A stretch of DNA of 48,676 bases, taken from positions 1 through 48,676 of the forward strand of contig NZ_CADIKH010000048.1 of assembly GCF_902859855.1 (NCBI RefSeq), given 5' to 3'. Shown in pieces: positions 40,757-48,676 of the stretch (position 1 is the stretch's first letter; every line of letters begins with the position of its first letter). The DNA is from Paraburkholderia humisilvae. Lineage in GTDB: Bacteria > Pseudomonadota > Gammaproteobacteria > Burkholderiales > Burkholderiaceae. A model generated the notes under the pieces. The model did not search any database. It had not been told where the DNA came from and saw nothing but the letters and a program-made list of their open reading frames with translations. A program made the position numbers and the translations under genes.

Positions 40757-42757
40757 CTATTGAATGCCAAGCTTATGAAAGAACGCCCGGTTCCTGATTT
40801 CAGCGTCGGCAAGTATCTTTTCCCAGCTAAGAACCTCAATGTATAGATTGATGTTTCCTCGCCACGAAAAATAACCGAGTCCGTCCGGCAAGGGCTTAAA
40901 GTCCTTTTCATCGTGGAGCCATCGTTTCACCTTTGCGGTCAGATCGCATATAACGTAGCCGTAAAAGGGCGTGGTCTCGCCGACGTTTATGTCTCGTCCC
41001 TTTGGAGTACGATATCTACCAGCCCTTATAGCATTCACATATCGAACAACCTGATCGACCGGGTCTTCCTTCGACGATGGGTTAGCGAAATCGTCTCGCC
41101 CAGGCCGCTTGAATTCAAAAATTGTTACCGGATTGCTCGCCGCGTTTTCCGCCCTGAAAGCCACCGGATGATCAAAAGCTATGATGTCTGGTCGCTCCGT
41201 ATTCCCCCCATTTAAAGGAATGTCAGAGGCCAAATAAGTCGTGAAAGTTAGTCGCTCGTCGAGGATCCACAAGTTGTGTGATTCATAGCCGATTTCCTCG
41301 CTGTCCGTCTTCGTGGGGAAAATCACGTCGTGGACTGCTCCTTCGGACAAGTGTGAACCTCCCGGAGCCAATTCAAGACTCCGCTTGAAAAGTTCCAGGA
41401 CCTGTCGTCGAAGCGCCACGTAATGGACCAGTTCGTTCTTGCTCGTTTCCGACACCTTGTCGACAAGATCCCGGGCGCGTTGTCTTATCTGGTTCGGATC
41501 ATCCGAAGAAAGCACTGCCGCGACATCTTCCCTTATACGCACCTCTCTCTTGAACTGTTCCCTGTGCAGTAAGGCGTCCATCTCCGTCTCGGTCGCGGCT
41601 GAGGACAAGATCGAAGCGTCGACGCTTTTCATTAGCGGCTTGTACCAGGGCGCCTGCTTTTCGACGTAATGCTGGAGCCGTTCGCGTTTACGTTCCTGCC
41701 TTGTAACGACCTGTTCGAGCACGGCCGCCTTCGTCAGTTCAGCGGCCTGTACCTCGATTTGAGACTGCGAGATGCCGAAAATTAGGTCATTGTCCTTCTG
41801 AAACGAAAAGGACCCACGCTCTAGCAGCACGTTGTCATCGAGGTAGGGGCCAAAGACGTACGCCTTTAGAATGTAGTTTCGACGCCTGCTTTGGTCCCCA
41901 CCCGGATCTTCGACGAACTCGTCGGCGAATTCCGGGATGTAGCTAGCCAGAGACGCTTCGGTCACTTCACGTTTGTGTGCGACCAGGCTCAACTTGCTGA
42001 CCTTGTTTTGAGGCGATAAGAACTTGAATACCCTCACCAGAAATGTTTGCTCCCCCGCAGCCCCCGGCAGGGAGAAAGCCGAGACGGGAAGGGGGACCTC
42101 GTGGACAATCGCTCCCGGGCTATCGATGTAGTCGTTCAGTACAATCAGGCCAGCGCCGTCCATCTCAGACAACTCTATCTTCGCGCACACGTATCCATTC
42201 GTTGAGAAGTACGGGAGAAGCAATTCAACCAGTCCGCGTGCAAGGCTTGCCAGCTTTCGAGGCAGCTTGCCCGTTCGCTCGGATGCCAGGGTAACAGTCG
42301 TCCCGGTGGCAGGCTGCACAGGGTCCGAAAAACGTTCATTGATGATAAGGTCGTTCTTCTTGCCCATTTCAAACTGGCGACGGCTCAATCCAGCCCCGAC
42401 GTATGTGCTGTCGATTCGAACATCGTCGAAATATCTGAGACAGGTGAACCGGCCAAAGCCCTTCCCACCCTTCTGTATCTTTCGATCGCTATAAAGCGTG
42501 TCAAATGATGCGCGATTCTCGTCGGTAAAGCCGATCCCGTTATCCTCGATCAGCACATCGACGATCCTTGAGTCGCCCTCATCCAGTTCCATTTCCTGCT
42601 GAGCCGAACGGCGCACCTTGAGTCGGATTAGTCCATCGCTCCGTTGCGTTTCTTCGATAGCCTCAATTGCATTGACAACAACCTCGACGATCGGCGTGAA
42701 AACTGTCGTTGTTGCACGGATATTGTCGATTGCGCGTTGAATGTTGATATTACTCAT
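40757..42757 (-). CDS. GHKL ATPase fused to a PD-(D/E)xK-like nuclease domain
   Basis: A 666-residue protein. The N-terminal GHKL (gyrase/Hsp90/MutL) ATPase has E25 and N29 in EVVVNAIEA, the G1 box DNGIG (72-76) and the lid box KGGKGFGR (96-103). A middle region follows with a coiled coil (VVTRQERKRERLQHYVEKQA). The C-terminus carries PDIIAFD (D524) and VTIFEFKRPG (E548-x-K550), a D...ExK nuclease signature. This plan recalls the prokaryotic MutL/MORC-like ATPases reported in restriction and defence loci. The role as an ATP-driven nuclease is inferred. Confidence 0.75.
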   Translation of the reverse strand: MSNINIQRAIDNIRATTTVFTPIVEVVVNAIEAIEETQRSDGLIRLKVRRSAQQEMELDEGDSRIVDVLIEDNGIGFTDENRASFDTLYSDRKIQKGGKGFGRFTCLRYFDDVRIDSTYVGAGLSRRQFEMGKKNDLIINERFSDPVQPATGTTVTLASERTGKLPRKLASLARGLVELLLPYFSTNGYVCAKIELSEMDGAGLIVLNDYIDSPGAIVHEVPLPVSAFSLPGAAGEQTFLVRVFKFLSPQNKVSKLSLVAHKREVTEASLASYIPEFADEFVEDPGGDQSRRRNYILKAYVFGPYLDDNVLLERGSFSFQKDNDLIFGISQSQIEVQAAELTKAAVLEQVVTRQERKRERLQHYVEKQAPWYKPLMKSVDASILSSAATETEMDALLHREQFKREVRIREDVAAVLSSDDPNQIRQRARDLVDKVSETSKNELVHYVALRRQVLELFKRSLELAPGGSHLSEGAVHDVIFPTKTDSEEIGYESHNLWILDERLTFTTYLASDIPLNGGNTERPDIIAFDHPVAFRAENAASNPVTIFEFKRPGRDDFANPSSKEDPVDQVVRYVNAIRAGRYRTPKGRDINVGETTPFYGYVICDLTAKVKRWLHDEKDFKPLPDGLGYFSWRGNINLYIEVLSWEKILADAEIRNRAFFHKLGIQ

Positions 42758-42892
42758 CGTCTATGTCTGGCTCGATTTAAGCGAAACCGATCGGCGATGG
42801 CCGATCGCGAACAAACGGCGGTCCCCACGTTGCTTACGACGGCATCTGAGCTCACGTCCCAGCTTGCCCGATCTCGTAGCCTGATCGTCAGG

Positions 42893-45550
42893 CTACGCTT
42901 GCTTGAGTCCCGGCGAGCGCTCCATCATTTCCCGGCGCCTGCGATCCGTTTCGTCATTGAGTTTCTTCCGTCCGGCGAAGAATACGCGTGCCCTCTCCAC
43001 GTCAGCCCTCAATTCATCGGCAGTCGGCGACTCGGCGGGAGCGTCCAACGACGCGTCGTGTGCTGCGAACTGCGAGCAGCGGGCCATGGCCTCATGAATC
43101 TCCATGTAGTGCTCGTCGCTGATAACGACTGCACGAAGCCGTTGCGTGGAGACTCCCGGCCGAAATCTCACAACGGTCTCGTTTAAAACGCTCTCTTCGA
43201 CACCCCGCTCCCACGTCTCTCTCAAGCGGCCATACCCTGTCCGAACAATTGACTCGCTCCGCTCCGGTTCCCCGCTTTCCGCCGCAGCGTCAGCTTCCGT
43301 TGCCATTGCCCGGATTCGCTCCAAGCGCTCGCTGACTTTCGCCCCCGCAAACGGCAATTCTGCAAAGACGAGGCCCGTTCGCCGGCCAGCTCGACGAACG
43401 CTCATCGCGTGAGCTTCTATATGCTCTCTCGCCGCAGCGTCGGCGAGATGGTTGGCGAAAGCAAGGTCATGGGTGAAGACGATCACCTGGCGCACGGACG
43501 CCTCTTGCGCCAACCTGCGGGCGACGCGCTCACGACGCGCGTGATCAAGTGACGACATCGGGTCATCGAAGATCACCGCTCCATGGCCTGGCACGAGAGA
43601 CACTTCAGCCATGAACGTCGCAATCGCCAATGCCCGCTGCTCCCCTTCGCTGAGCACATCGCCGACCTTTTCGGCGCCGGCAGTGTCGAGCTTCACCTGC
43701 TGCCGCGCTCTCCCTCGTTCCATACGCGTAAAGTTCCGGATCGGCACGTGTCCGACTCCCAGTGCTTCGCACTCACGCGCGAATGCAGCCTGAGCCTCCA
43801 CGGATACCGCTGCGGCATGAAGTATCTGCATTTTCCGGGACACGAGCCCAGAGTCTGCGGCCCGGTGGGCAACTGCCAGTTTGCCCTTCAGCGTCAGGTC
43901 GTCAGCGGTCGCATTGACCTGCTGCAAGCGACCCGCGAGCCGTTGTCGGGACTGCAGATCCTTGAGCCGCTGCTCACTCTGCTTGCGCGCTACCGCCCCC
44001 GCCAGCTTGTCGAATACTGAAGCAGTCTCCTCAATTTCACGCGAGAAGCCACGCAGTGTCTCGGCCAGCGGCGCCGGCGCAGGCGATATCGCATCGAAGT
44101 TCTTCGCTGCCCACGAGTCGACCAGTTGGTTTTTGCGGGTCATGAGCGCCGCGCCGGCATTTGCGAGCACCTCTGCGAGCCCTAGTTTCGCCTGCCCGAT
44201 TTCGTCGGCTAGAGCGCGATCGTTTATGAGGCCTTCCGGATCGACCTGACCCACGGTCGCGAACGCAGCGCCTGCGTTTTCTCTTGCGGCATCCGCGACC
44301 TTTTGTGCCTCCTGCTGGACAAACCATTCGAACCGCTGCATGCGATCCGCGGCGGAGGCATCGAGCTCTTGCTGGCACAGGACGCATCGGGCGCTGTCGA
44401 CGTGTGGAAAATCGTGGCCCGGATATGCCGCGATCCCGGAAAACCTCCGCGCCGCGTCAAGCAACACGCGCCACGGATCCGATCCTGTGCCTGGCAGCAG
44501 ATCGCCCTCGGCGACGAACACGTCGGCAGCCAGCTTCGCGGCGGCATCGGCTGCGATTGACGCCTTGCCCAGAGCAATCGCCGCGTTCGCTTTCTCATCC
44601 GAAAGAGCCGCTTCCACCTTTTCCCATCGCGATGCGAGGCCATCAACGCGCCCTTTGAATCGCCGCAGTTCGGCTGCGCGAGCCGACGGGTTCGCTTCAG
44701 CCATTCGTGCGGCCAGTTCGTCGCTCTCTTGGGCCTCCTCCTCCGACACAGTCGCAAGATCGTTCATGTCGCGCCGGAATTGCGGCAGATGGAACCTCTT
44801 GTCGAATTGCGCGAGAAGATGCCCCACCACGTGGTCGCCGAGTAGGTCAGAAAATGAGGTAGATGACGCCTTGATCGCATTCATTTCTGTGTCCAACCGC
44901 TCGCGCAGTTCTACACACAGGGCTGCCAGCCCGGTAAGCACGTCGAGCCCGCGCGGCGTATACGCGACTTCGCCTTCTGTGTCGGTAAATGCCCGCGCAC
45001 AAAGGCTGTCGAACACGGCGACGCTTGCCAGTTCGGCGGGAGGCGGTTCCCCCTGCCGCCACACGAGCGTCTCTGTTTCGGCTCCCTTACCTCGCCTGAT
45101 TACGATTTCGGCGGACGATGGGCGGCCTGCGCCTACTGCGAAGACGTCCCCGAGAATGGCGCCGCCCGTTGCCCGCGCCCTGCAGGCCTTGCGCAAGACA
45201 CGCGAATATCCCGATTTTCCGGCGCCGTTATTTCCGTACACAACGGTCAAACCGCTCTCGGCGAATGGTAGCGACTGGTCAGACGCGATGGCATTGATGC
45301 CACGCAGGTTACACAGTGCAACCAGCGCGATCGGGTTGCTCTCTGGCATTTCCGCCGGGATCATTGCGCGCGCCAGTGGCTCCGGAACCCGGTCGCTCAG
45401 ATCGTCGATTCCGGCGGCAGCCTTCAAGAACCCAAGAATGACATCGATCTCCTGTGGCTCGATTCGACCATTGGCGAACAACCGACGCGCTGCGTCGGAA
45501 AGCCAAGGCTGCTGCGTATCCGTCCATTCCACAATGCGCTCGACCAGCAT
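42893..45550 (-). CDS. RloC/PrrC-like ABC ATPase with zinc-hook motif
   Basis: An 885-residue SMC-like ATPase of the AAA_13 type. Walker A is GNNGAGKS (106-113). A long coiled-coil middle carries C389-V-L-C392, placed like the zinc hook of Rad50 and RloC. The ABC signature LSEGEQ is at 633-638 and Walker B VIFDDPMSSLDH at 659-670, followed by the His switch region VIVFTHDL. The C-terminal domain (RLRETWERGVEESVLNETVV) contains R824-x6-H831 in RCSQFAAHD, compatible with a HEPN-type anticodon-nuclease centre. ATG 45550 is preferred to the longer reading from 45631. It is the first gene of the cluster; 135 bases separate it from the GHKL gene. Confidence 0.75.
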   Translation of the reverse strand: MLVERIVEWTDTQQPWLSDAARRLFANGRIEPQEIDVILGFLKAAAGIDDLSDRVPEPLARAMIPAEMPESNPIALVALCNLRGINAIASDQSLPFAESGLTVVYGNNGAGKSGYSRVLRKACRARATGGAILGDVFAVGAGRPSSAEIVIRRGKGAETETLVWRQGEPPPAELASVAVFDSLCARAFTDTEGEVAYTPRGLDVLTGLAALCVELRERLDTEMNAIKASSTSFSDLLGDHVVGHLLAQFDKRFHLPQFRRDMNDLATVSEEEAQESDELAARMAEANPSARAAELRRFKGRVDGLASRWEKVEAALSDEKANAAIALGKASIAADAAAKLAADVFVAEGDLLPGTGSDPWRVLLDAARRFSGIAAYPGHDFPHVDSARCVLCQQELDASAADRMQRFEWFVQQEAQKVADAARENAGAAFATVGQVDPEGLINDRALADEIGQAKLGLAEVLANAGAALMTRKNQLVDSWAAKNFDAISPAPAPLAETLRGFSREIEETASVFDKLAGAVARKQSEQRLKDLQSRQRLAGRLQQVNATADDLTLKGKLAVAHRAADSGLVSRKMQILHAAAVSVEAQAAFARECEALGVGHVPIRNFTRMERGRARQQVKLDTAGAEKVGDVLSEGEQRALAIATFMAEVSLVPGHGAVIFDDPMSSLDHARRERVARRLAQEASVRQVIVFTHDLAFANHLADAAAREHIEAHAMSVRRAGRRTGLVFAELPFAGAKVSERLERIRAMATEADAAAESGEPERSESIVRTGYGRLRETWERGVEESVLNETVVRFRPGVSTQRLRAVVISDEHYMEIHEAMARCSQFAAHDASLDAPAESPTADELRADVERARVFFAGRKKLNDETDRRRREMMERSPGLKQA

Positions 45551-45581
45551 GTGGTTGCCCCCGTTTTGTTTTAGTCCTCGG

Positions 45582-45587
45582 AGTATA
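45582..45587 (-). promoter_or_regulatory. Candidate -10 box of the defence-like cluster
   Basis: The minus strand reads TATACT at 45587-45582, about 32 bases upstream of ATG 45550. I do not see a matching consensus -35. Confidence 0.3.
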
Positions 45588-46027
45588 GCGTCGGAGGATC
45601 TTGAAGACATAAGCGGCCGCCGCTTCCTCACGCCTAAGCCAATTCGTCGAACGGCAGCGCGCAGCGCGCCAATTGGTCGTCGCGATCTCAGTCAGGTGTC
45701 TCCGTTCGACCACGTCCAACTGCTCGAGCGACAAGCTATACACGACCCTCGAAATGACGGCGGCCCGGCGCTGCGACCCAGCGTCGCCACGGAACAAGAG
45801 ATACCGCGTGGAACCTCAACGCCCCTTTAAACGTTCCGAAAATCCGTTGCCCGGTCAATCAATGTCCACAAACGAAGGCCCGGATAGCCCCAACTATCCG
45901 GGCCTCCACTTCCTGGCGGCAAAGTATGGAGACGGCAGCGCTGAAATGACGCGAGTCAAAGCTCTCATTCCGTTGGCGACAGTCAAACTGTCAACCTGGC
46001 GGGGACTTCGTCTTCCGCAGACGTTCG
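45588..46027. other. Gene-free stretch upstream of the defence-like cluster
   Basis: No supported gene. It contains the long inverted repeat at 45876-45905 and separates the cluster from the YhcG pseudogene. Confidence 0.4.
45876..45905. repeat. Stem-loop with 12-bp perfect arms
   Basis: AGGCCCGGATAG (45876-45887), loop CCCCAA, CTATCCGGGCCT (45894-45905). No T-run on either side, so it is not a standard terminator, although it lies 122 bases past the end of the YhcG pseudogene. Confidence 0.65.
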
Positions 46028-46990
46028 CTAGCCGCTACCGAGATCGCCCCGCAGCTCGGGCTCGATCTCGTCGATCGACGGCAACGTGGTCTCGAGGGAT
46101 GCGGGTATCTGGCGCAGCAACTGGTATTCGGCCACGCCCATTGGCCTGGCGACGGGCGACAAGCCGGTTTTTCTCCTTGCACATCAGCAGGCCGATGGTC
46201 GGATGGTCCTCCGGTGCCTTGACCTGCGCGTCGACCGCTGACAGGTAGAAATTGAGCTGCCCGGCCAGTCCGGTTTGAACGGCGTCGTCTTGAGTTCCAC
46301 GACGACGTAGCAGCGCAGCTTCAGGTGATAGAACAGCAGGTCGATGAAGAACTCATCGCCCGCGACCTCCAGCCGGTACTGTCGACCGACAAAGGCGAAC
46401 CCGGCGCCAAGCTCCAACAGAAAGCGGGTAATGTGACGCGTTAGTGCCTGCTCGATGTCGCGCTCCTGCGCATCCTCAGTCAGACCCAGGAAATCGAAAA
46501 TGTACGGATCTTTCAGGATGTCCCGCGCGAGGTCGGACTGCGCAGGAGGCAGCCGCTCGCGGAAATTCGTCAGCGCGCTGCCGCTACGCGCATGGGCATG
46601 TGTTTCGATCTGCATGACCGGGATGCTGCGCGACCAGCCGTGTTCGAGCGAACGGTGCGCGTACCACTCGCGGTGACTCCGGTCGTCGAGCCGGTCGAGC
46701 AGCGTCACAACGTGCGACCATGGCAATAGGCTGTTGCACAAATTCCGGCTCCGGCCAAGCCTGCGCAAGCGCACGCATGTACTTGAGATTACGCGGTGAG
46801 AAGCCGCGCATGTCCGGAAAGGCGGCCTTGAGGTCACGCGCGAGTCGATCGATGACGCCTGCGCCCCACCCCTGCCGTTGCTGCCGATCAAGCACGTCAC
46901 GGCCGATGCAGCGCATTGAGCGCGCCCGACAACGCGCGGTCGCGAGCGCCAATCGCGAGCTGGTGTCGCTGATTGCGTTTGGTACGTTAA
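46028..46990 (-). pseudogene. YhcG / DUF1016-family nuclease gene, multiply frameshifted
   Basis: Pieces in order on the minus strand: RQQRQGWGAGVIDRLARDLK with FPDMRGFSPRNLKYMRALAQ (DUF1016 N-terminal domain); after a frameshift near 46730, HREWYAHRSLEHGWSRSIPV through DILKDPYIFDFLGLTEDAQE and FFIDLLFYHLKLRCYVVVEL (the PD-(D/E)xK nuclease domain of YhcG, with VVELKTTPFKP). After further frameshifts near 46265 and 46180, MGVAEYQLLRQIPASLETTL to the stop at 46028. The gene is dead but nearly complete. The start is not identified. Confidence 0.75.
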
Positions 46991-47175
46991 AATCGGGGTG
47001 GGGCACTTTGTGCTTACCTGGGCGGGTCCGCCGGGTCAATTGAACAGCGGGGAATGCCATGCACGACGATGACCAAGATGATGACGTTCCGCTCGCAGAC
47101 CGTCCGCCGAAATGAAAGTTGGTCCATTCCGGAGGTGAAACTTGTACCGGCGCAGCCATGCCGAGCCCATGTGCG

Positions 47176-47379
47176 TCAGAACAGCTGCGCCGCAAGCGCC
47201 GCCAGATTCTTCCATTTCACCGTGCTCCGGAAAGCGCGGCCATCATCGTCGAGTGACTCGATGATCACGCGCTGACCGCGCGCTTCGGCCACCACCCGCA
47301 CCACCCGCTCCCCGTAGCGCATCAGCACGCCGATTTCCGGGCAGACCGCCTTCCGTCGCCCGCGTCCTGTGCGGCTCAT
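47176..47379 (-). CDS. Small protein coupled to kfrA, 67 aa
   Basis: Its ATG at 47379 overlaps the kfrA stop (ATGA), so it is translated with kfrA. The product is basic: MSRTGRGRRKAVCPEIGVLM, then GERVVRVVAEARGQRVIIES and a short C-terminal helix, perhaps a small SH3-like or OB-like beta fold. The family is not recognised. Confidence 0.55.
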   Translation of the reverse strand: MSRTGRGRRKAVCPEIGVLMRYGERVVRVVAEARGQRVIIESLDDDGRAFRSTVKWKNLAALAAQLF

Positions 47380-48386
47380 GTCTTCGCGCCGCGCTTGCGA
47401 ACAGCCGCTTTCGTCGGTCCGGAGGACTGCCGGGCCGCGCGCCGCGGGGCACGCTGTGCCGCACTCCCCACACCGGACGCCTTCTGCCGCACCACTTCGG
47501 GTTCCCGTGCCTGGGCCGCATGGCTCGCCCGCATCGCTTCGAGCCGGCCCTCCAGCATCCCCGCCTGATGACGCAGATCGCCCACCTGGGTCTGCAGCAA
47601 CTGGATCTCGCCCTGCGCCCGTTCGGCCTCGCGCACCGCGCGTTGCTGCGCGCTTTCCATGGCGCGCTGCAGGCGTGCATTCGCGCTGCGTTCCCGCTCG
47701 ATCTCCAGCAGGGCACGCTTCTCCGCCGCCCGCAGGCGCGTCCCGGCCAGTTCCGTGCTGGCGCGCTGCCGGTCGAGCCCGGCAGCGAAATCAGTGCGGG
47801 CCTGCGCCAGGGCCACGTCCCGCTCGCGCAGTACCTGTTGCGTACGCGTCAGCTCGCCCTCAAACGCATCACGTGTCGCGGCGGCGGCCGCCTGCGCCTG
47901 CTCGAGTTCCTGAATGCGAACCTGTGCGGCGAGCAGGGCAGCCGTACGCTGCCCGAGCGCCGACTCCGTACGCGCCAGATCCGCCTGCAGGGTGGTGACC
48001 GAAGCCTCTGCGGCGAGCCTGGCGGCTTCCACCTCATCGCGCAGGGACGTGAGCGCATCCTGCGCCGTGGCGCCGGCGCGCTGCCAGAGGGTGGCCACCA
48101 GCTCGCCAGCGGCATCACGCAGTTCCTCGGGCAGCCCGGCGTGCTCGATGCGCACGCGGCTTTTCTCGCGCAGCCCGGCCCAGAACCCGGCCAGGACCGC
48201 CACCGGCGTGCTCATGCTACCCCGCCGGACCAGCTGGTAGAGACGGTTGGCCGTCGGCGTGACGCCGTGGCGGAAGAACAGCAACGCACAGACCTCCCGG
48301 TAGAGCTCGCGCGTTCCCGGAAATTCGGCCTTCAGGCGCTCGATTTCGACGCGCAGGCCGGCTTCGTCGGGGATCAGGTCGGGCAT
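47376..48386 (-). CDS. kfrA: KfrA-like DNA-binding coiled-coil protein
   Basis: A 336-residue protein. The N-terminal domain matches plasmid KfrA (GTRELYREVCALLFFRHGVT; TANRLYQLVRRGSMSTPVAV), a helix-turn-helix that binds DNA. From about residue 110 to 300 it is one long alanine-rich coiled coil (LRDEVEAARLAAEASVTTLQ). The tail is basic and AT-hook-like (RAPRRAARQSSGPTKAAVRK). KfrA proteins are autorepressors that form filament-like scaffolds and aid plasmid stability. It is divergent from the recombinase gene at 48545, with an inverted repeat between them. Confidence 0.85.
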   Translation of the reverse strand: MPDLIPDEAGLRVEIERLKAEFPGTRELYREVCALLFFRHGVTPTANRLYQLVRRGSMSTPVAVLAGFWAGLREKSRVRIEHAGLPEELRDAAGELVATLWQRAGATAQDALTSLRDEVEAARLAAEASVTTLQADLARTESALGQRTAALLAAQVRIQELEQAQAAAAATRDAFEGELTRTQQVLRERDVALAQARTDFAAGLDRQRASTELAGTRLRAAEKRALLEIERERSANARLQRAMESAQQRAVREAERAQGEIQLLQTQVGDLRHQAGMLEGRLEAMRASHAAQAREPEVVRQKASGVGSAAQRAPRRAARQSSGPTKAAVRKRGAKT

Positions 48387-48464
48387 GGGTCGTCGGGAGC
48401 AGTGATCCTGATGAATATTACAACGTAAACCGGCAATTTTCTACTTCATCGGGTCTGAATTTTG

Positions 48465-48482
48465 ACATTAATCCTATAATGT
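48465..48482. promoter_or_regulatory. Operator-like inverted repeat over a -10 box, kfrA/recombinase intergenic region
   Basis: ACATTA (48465-48470) and TAATGT (48477-48482) flank six bases; the plus-strand -10 TATAAT (48475-48480) lies inside. It stands between the divergent starts of kfrA (48386) and the recombinase (48545) and could be the KfrA binding site. Confidence 0.45.
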
Positions 48483-48544
48483 TGAAAACTTGGAGCAGAG
48501 GTGCAAGAATCGCCGCGTGACACCCTGAGGCCCGTCCAGATTCC

Positions 48545-48676
48545 ATGAAAACTGCACTGATCGCCCCGCGCCCGCTCGACGTACTCGACCTGCCCGATGA
48601 GCTCGACGGTCGCACCGGCGTGAACCGCGCCACCGGCCGCCGCCAGATCAGCGCCGATGACGATCTCGCGGCCGTG
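48545..48676 (+). CDS. Tyrosine recombinase, N-terminal part (runs off the window)
   Basis: ATG 48545 opens MKTALIAPRPLDVLDLPDEL and DGRTGVNRATGRRQISADDD up to the window end (44 codons). This start is typical of plasmid-borne site-specific recombinases in Burkholderia relatives. The catalytic part lies outside the window. It is the same family as the remnant at 2373-3301, which lacks this N-terminus. Confidence 0.75.
   Translation, partial: MKTALIAPRPLDVLDLPDELDGRTGVNRATGRRQISADDDLAAV

Overview
This window looks like part of a large GC-rich plasmid (or a plasmid-derived island) from a Burkholderiales bacterium, most likely Burkholderia, Paraburkholderia or Caballeronia. The evidence is its gene content: ParA/ParB partition genes beside a winged-helix replication initiator, a KfrA-type coiled-coil protein, a Ti/RP4-like trb mating-pair-formation operon, and plasmid-type tyrosine recombinases. 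No chromosomal housekeeping gene, rRNA or tRNA is visible. The genus assignment is my inference from protein style, not from a search.

Layout. 1-3.3 kb is a scrap zone: two broken tyrosine recombinases and an unknown gene among IS6-family sequences, including one full element whose transposase has lost its catalytic glutamate. 3.3-7.5 kb is the maintenance core (parA, parB, terminator, replication initiator). 7.5-13.4 kb is mostly decay: a gene broken by three frameshifts, an intact HicA/HicB toxin-antitoxin pair, a reverse-transcriptase fragment, a broken KfrB-domain gene, and about 2.2 kb without a convincing gene that carries a pair of DnaA-box-like sites. 13.4-26.65 kb is a 13-kb plus-strand conjugation operon in the Ti-like order trbB-C-D-E-J-K-L-F-G-I, preceded by a lytic transglycosylase and followed by a TraB-like protein. 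26.9-29.2 kb (minus) carries the coupling ATPase and two small membrane proteins. 29.2-30.9 kb is packed with more than 20 perfect stem-loops. No relaxase is visible in this window.

30.9-37.6 kb is accessory: two unknown genes in an operon, a degenerate recombinase-like gene with substituted catalytic residues, an AT-hook-like DNA-binding protein with decayed partial copies on both sides, an unknown 344-aa gene, an IS256-family remnant, and a CcdA/CcdB pair. 37.9-45.6 kb (minus) is the most interesting part: four consecutive genes that read as an anti-phage or anti-plasmid defence locus. They encode an RloC-like ABC ATPase with a zinc-hook-like CxxC, a GHKL ATPase fused to a PD-(D/E)xK-like nuclease, a DUF4365 nuclease-like protein, and a TPR protein with an LA2681-type HEPN domain. 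A broken YhcG/DUF1016 nuclease gene lies beside them. The window closes with kfrA, a small coupled gene, and the start of a tyrosine recombinase of the same family as the broken one near the left end.

How it fits together: par, rep and kfr genes maintain the replicon; hicAB and ccdAB are addiction modules; the trb operon and coupling protein form a conjugative channel; the 38-45.6 kb cluster probably protects the host or plasmid from invading nucleic acid. The many frameshifted genes show a replicon that gains and discards modules often.
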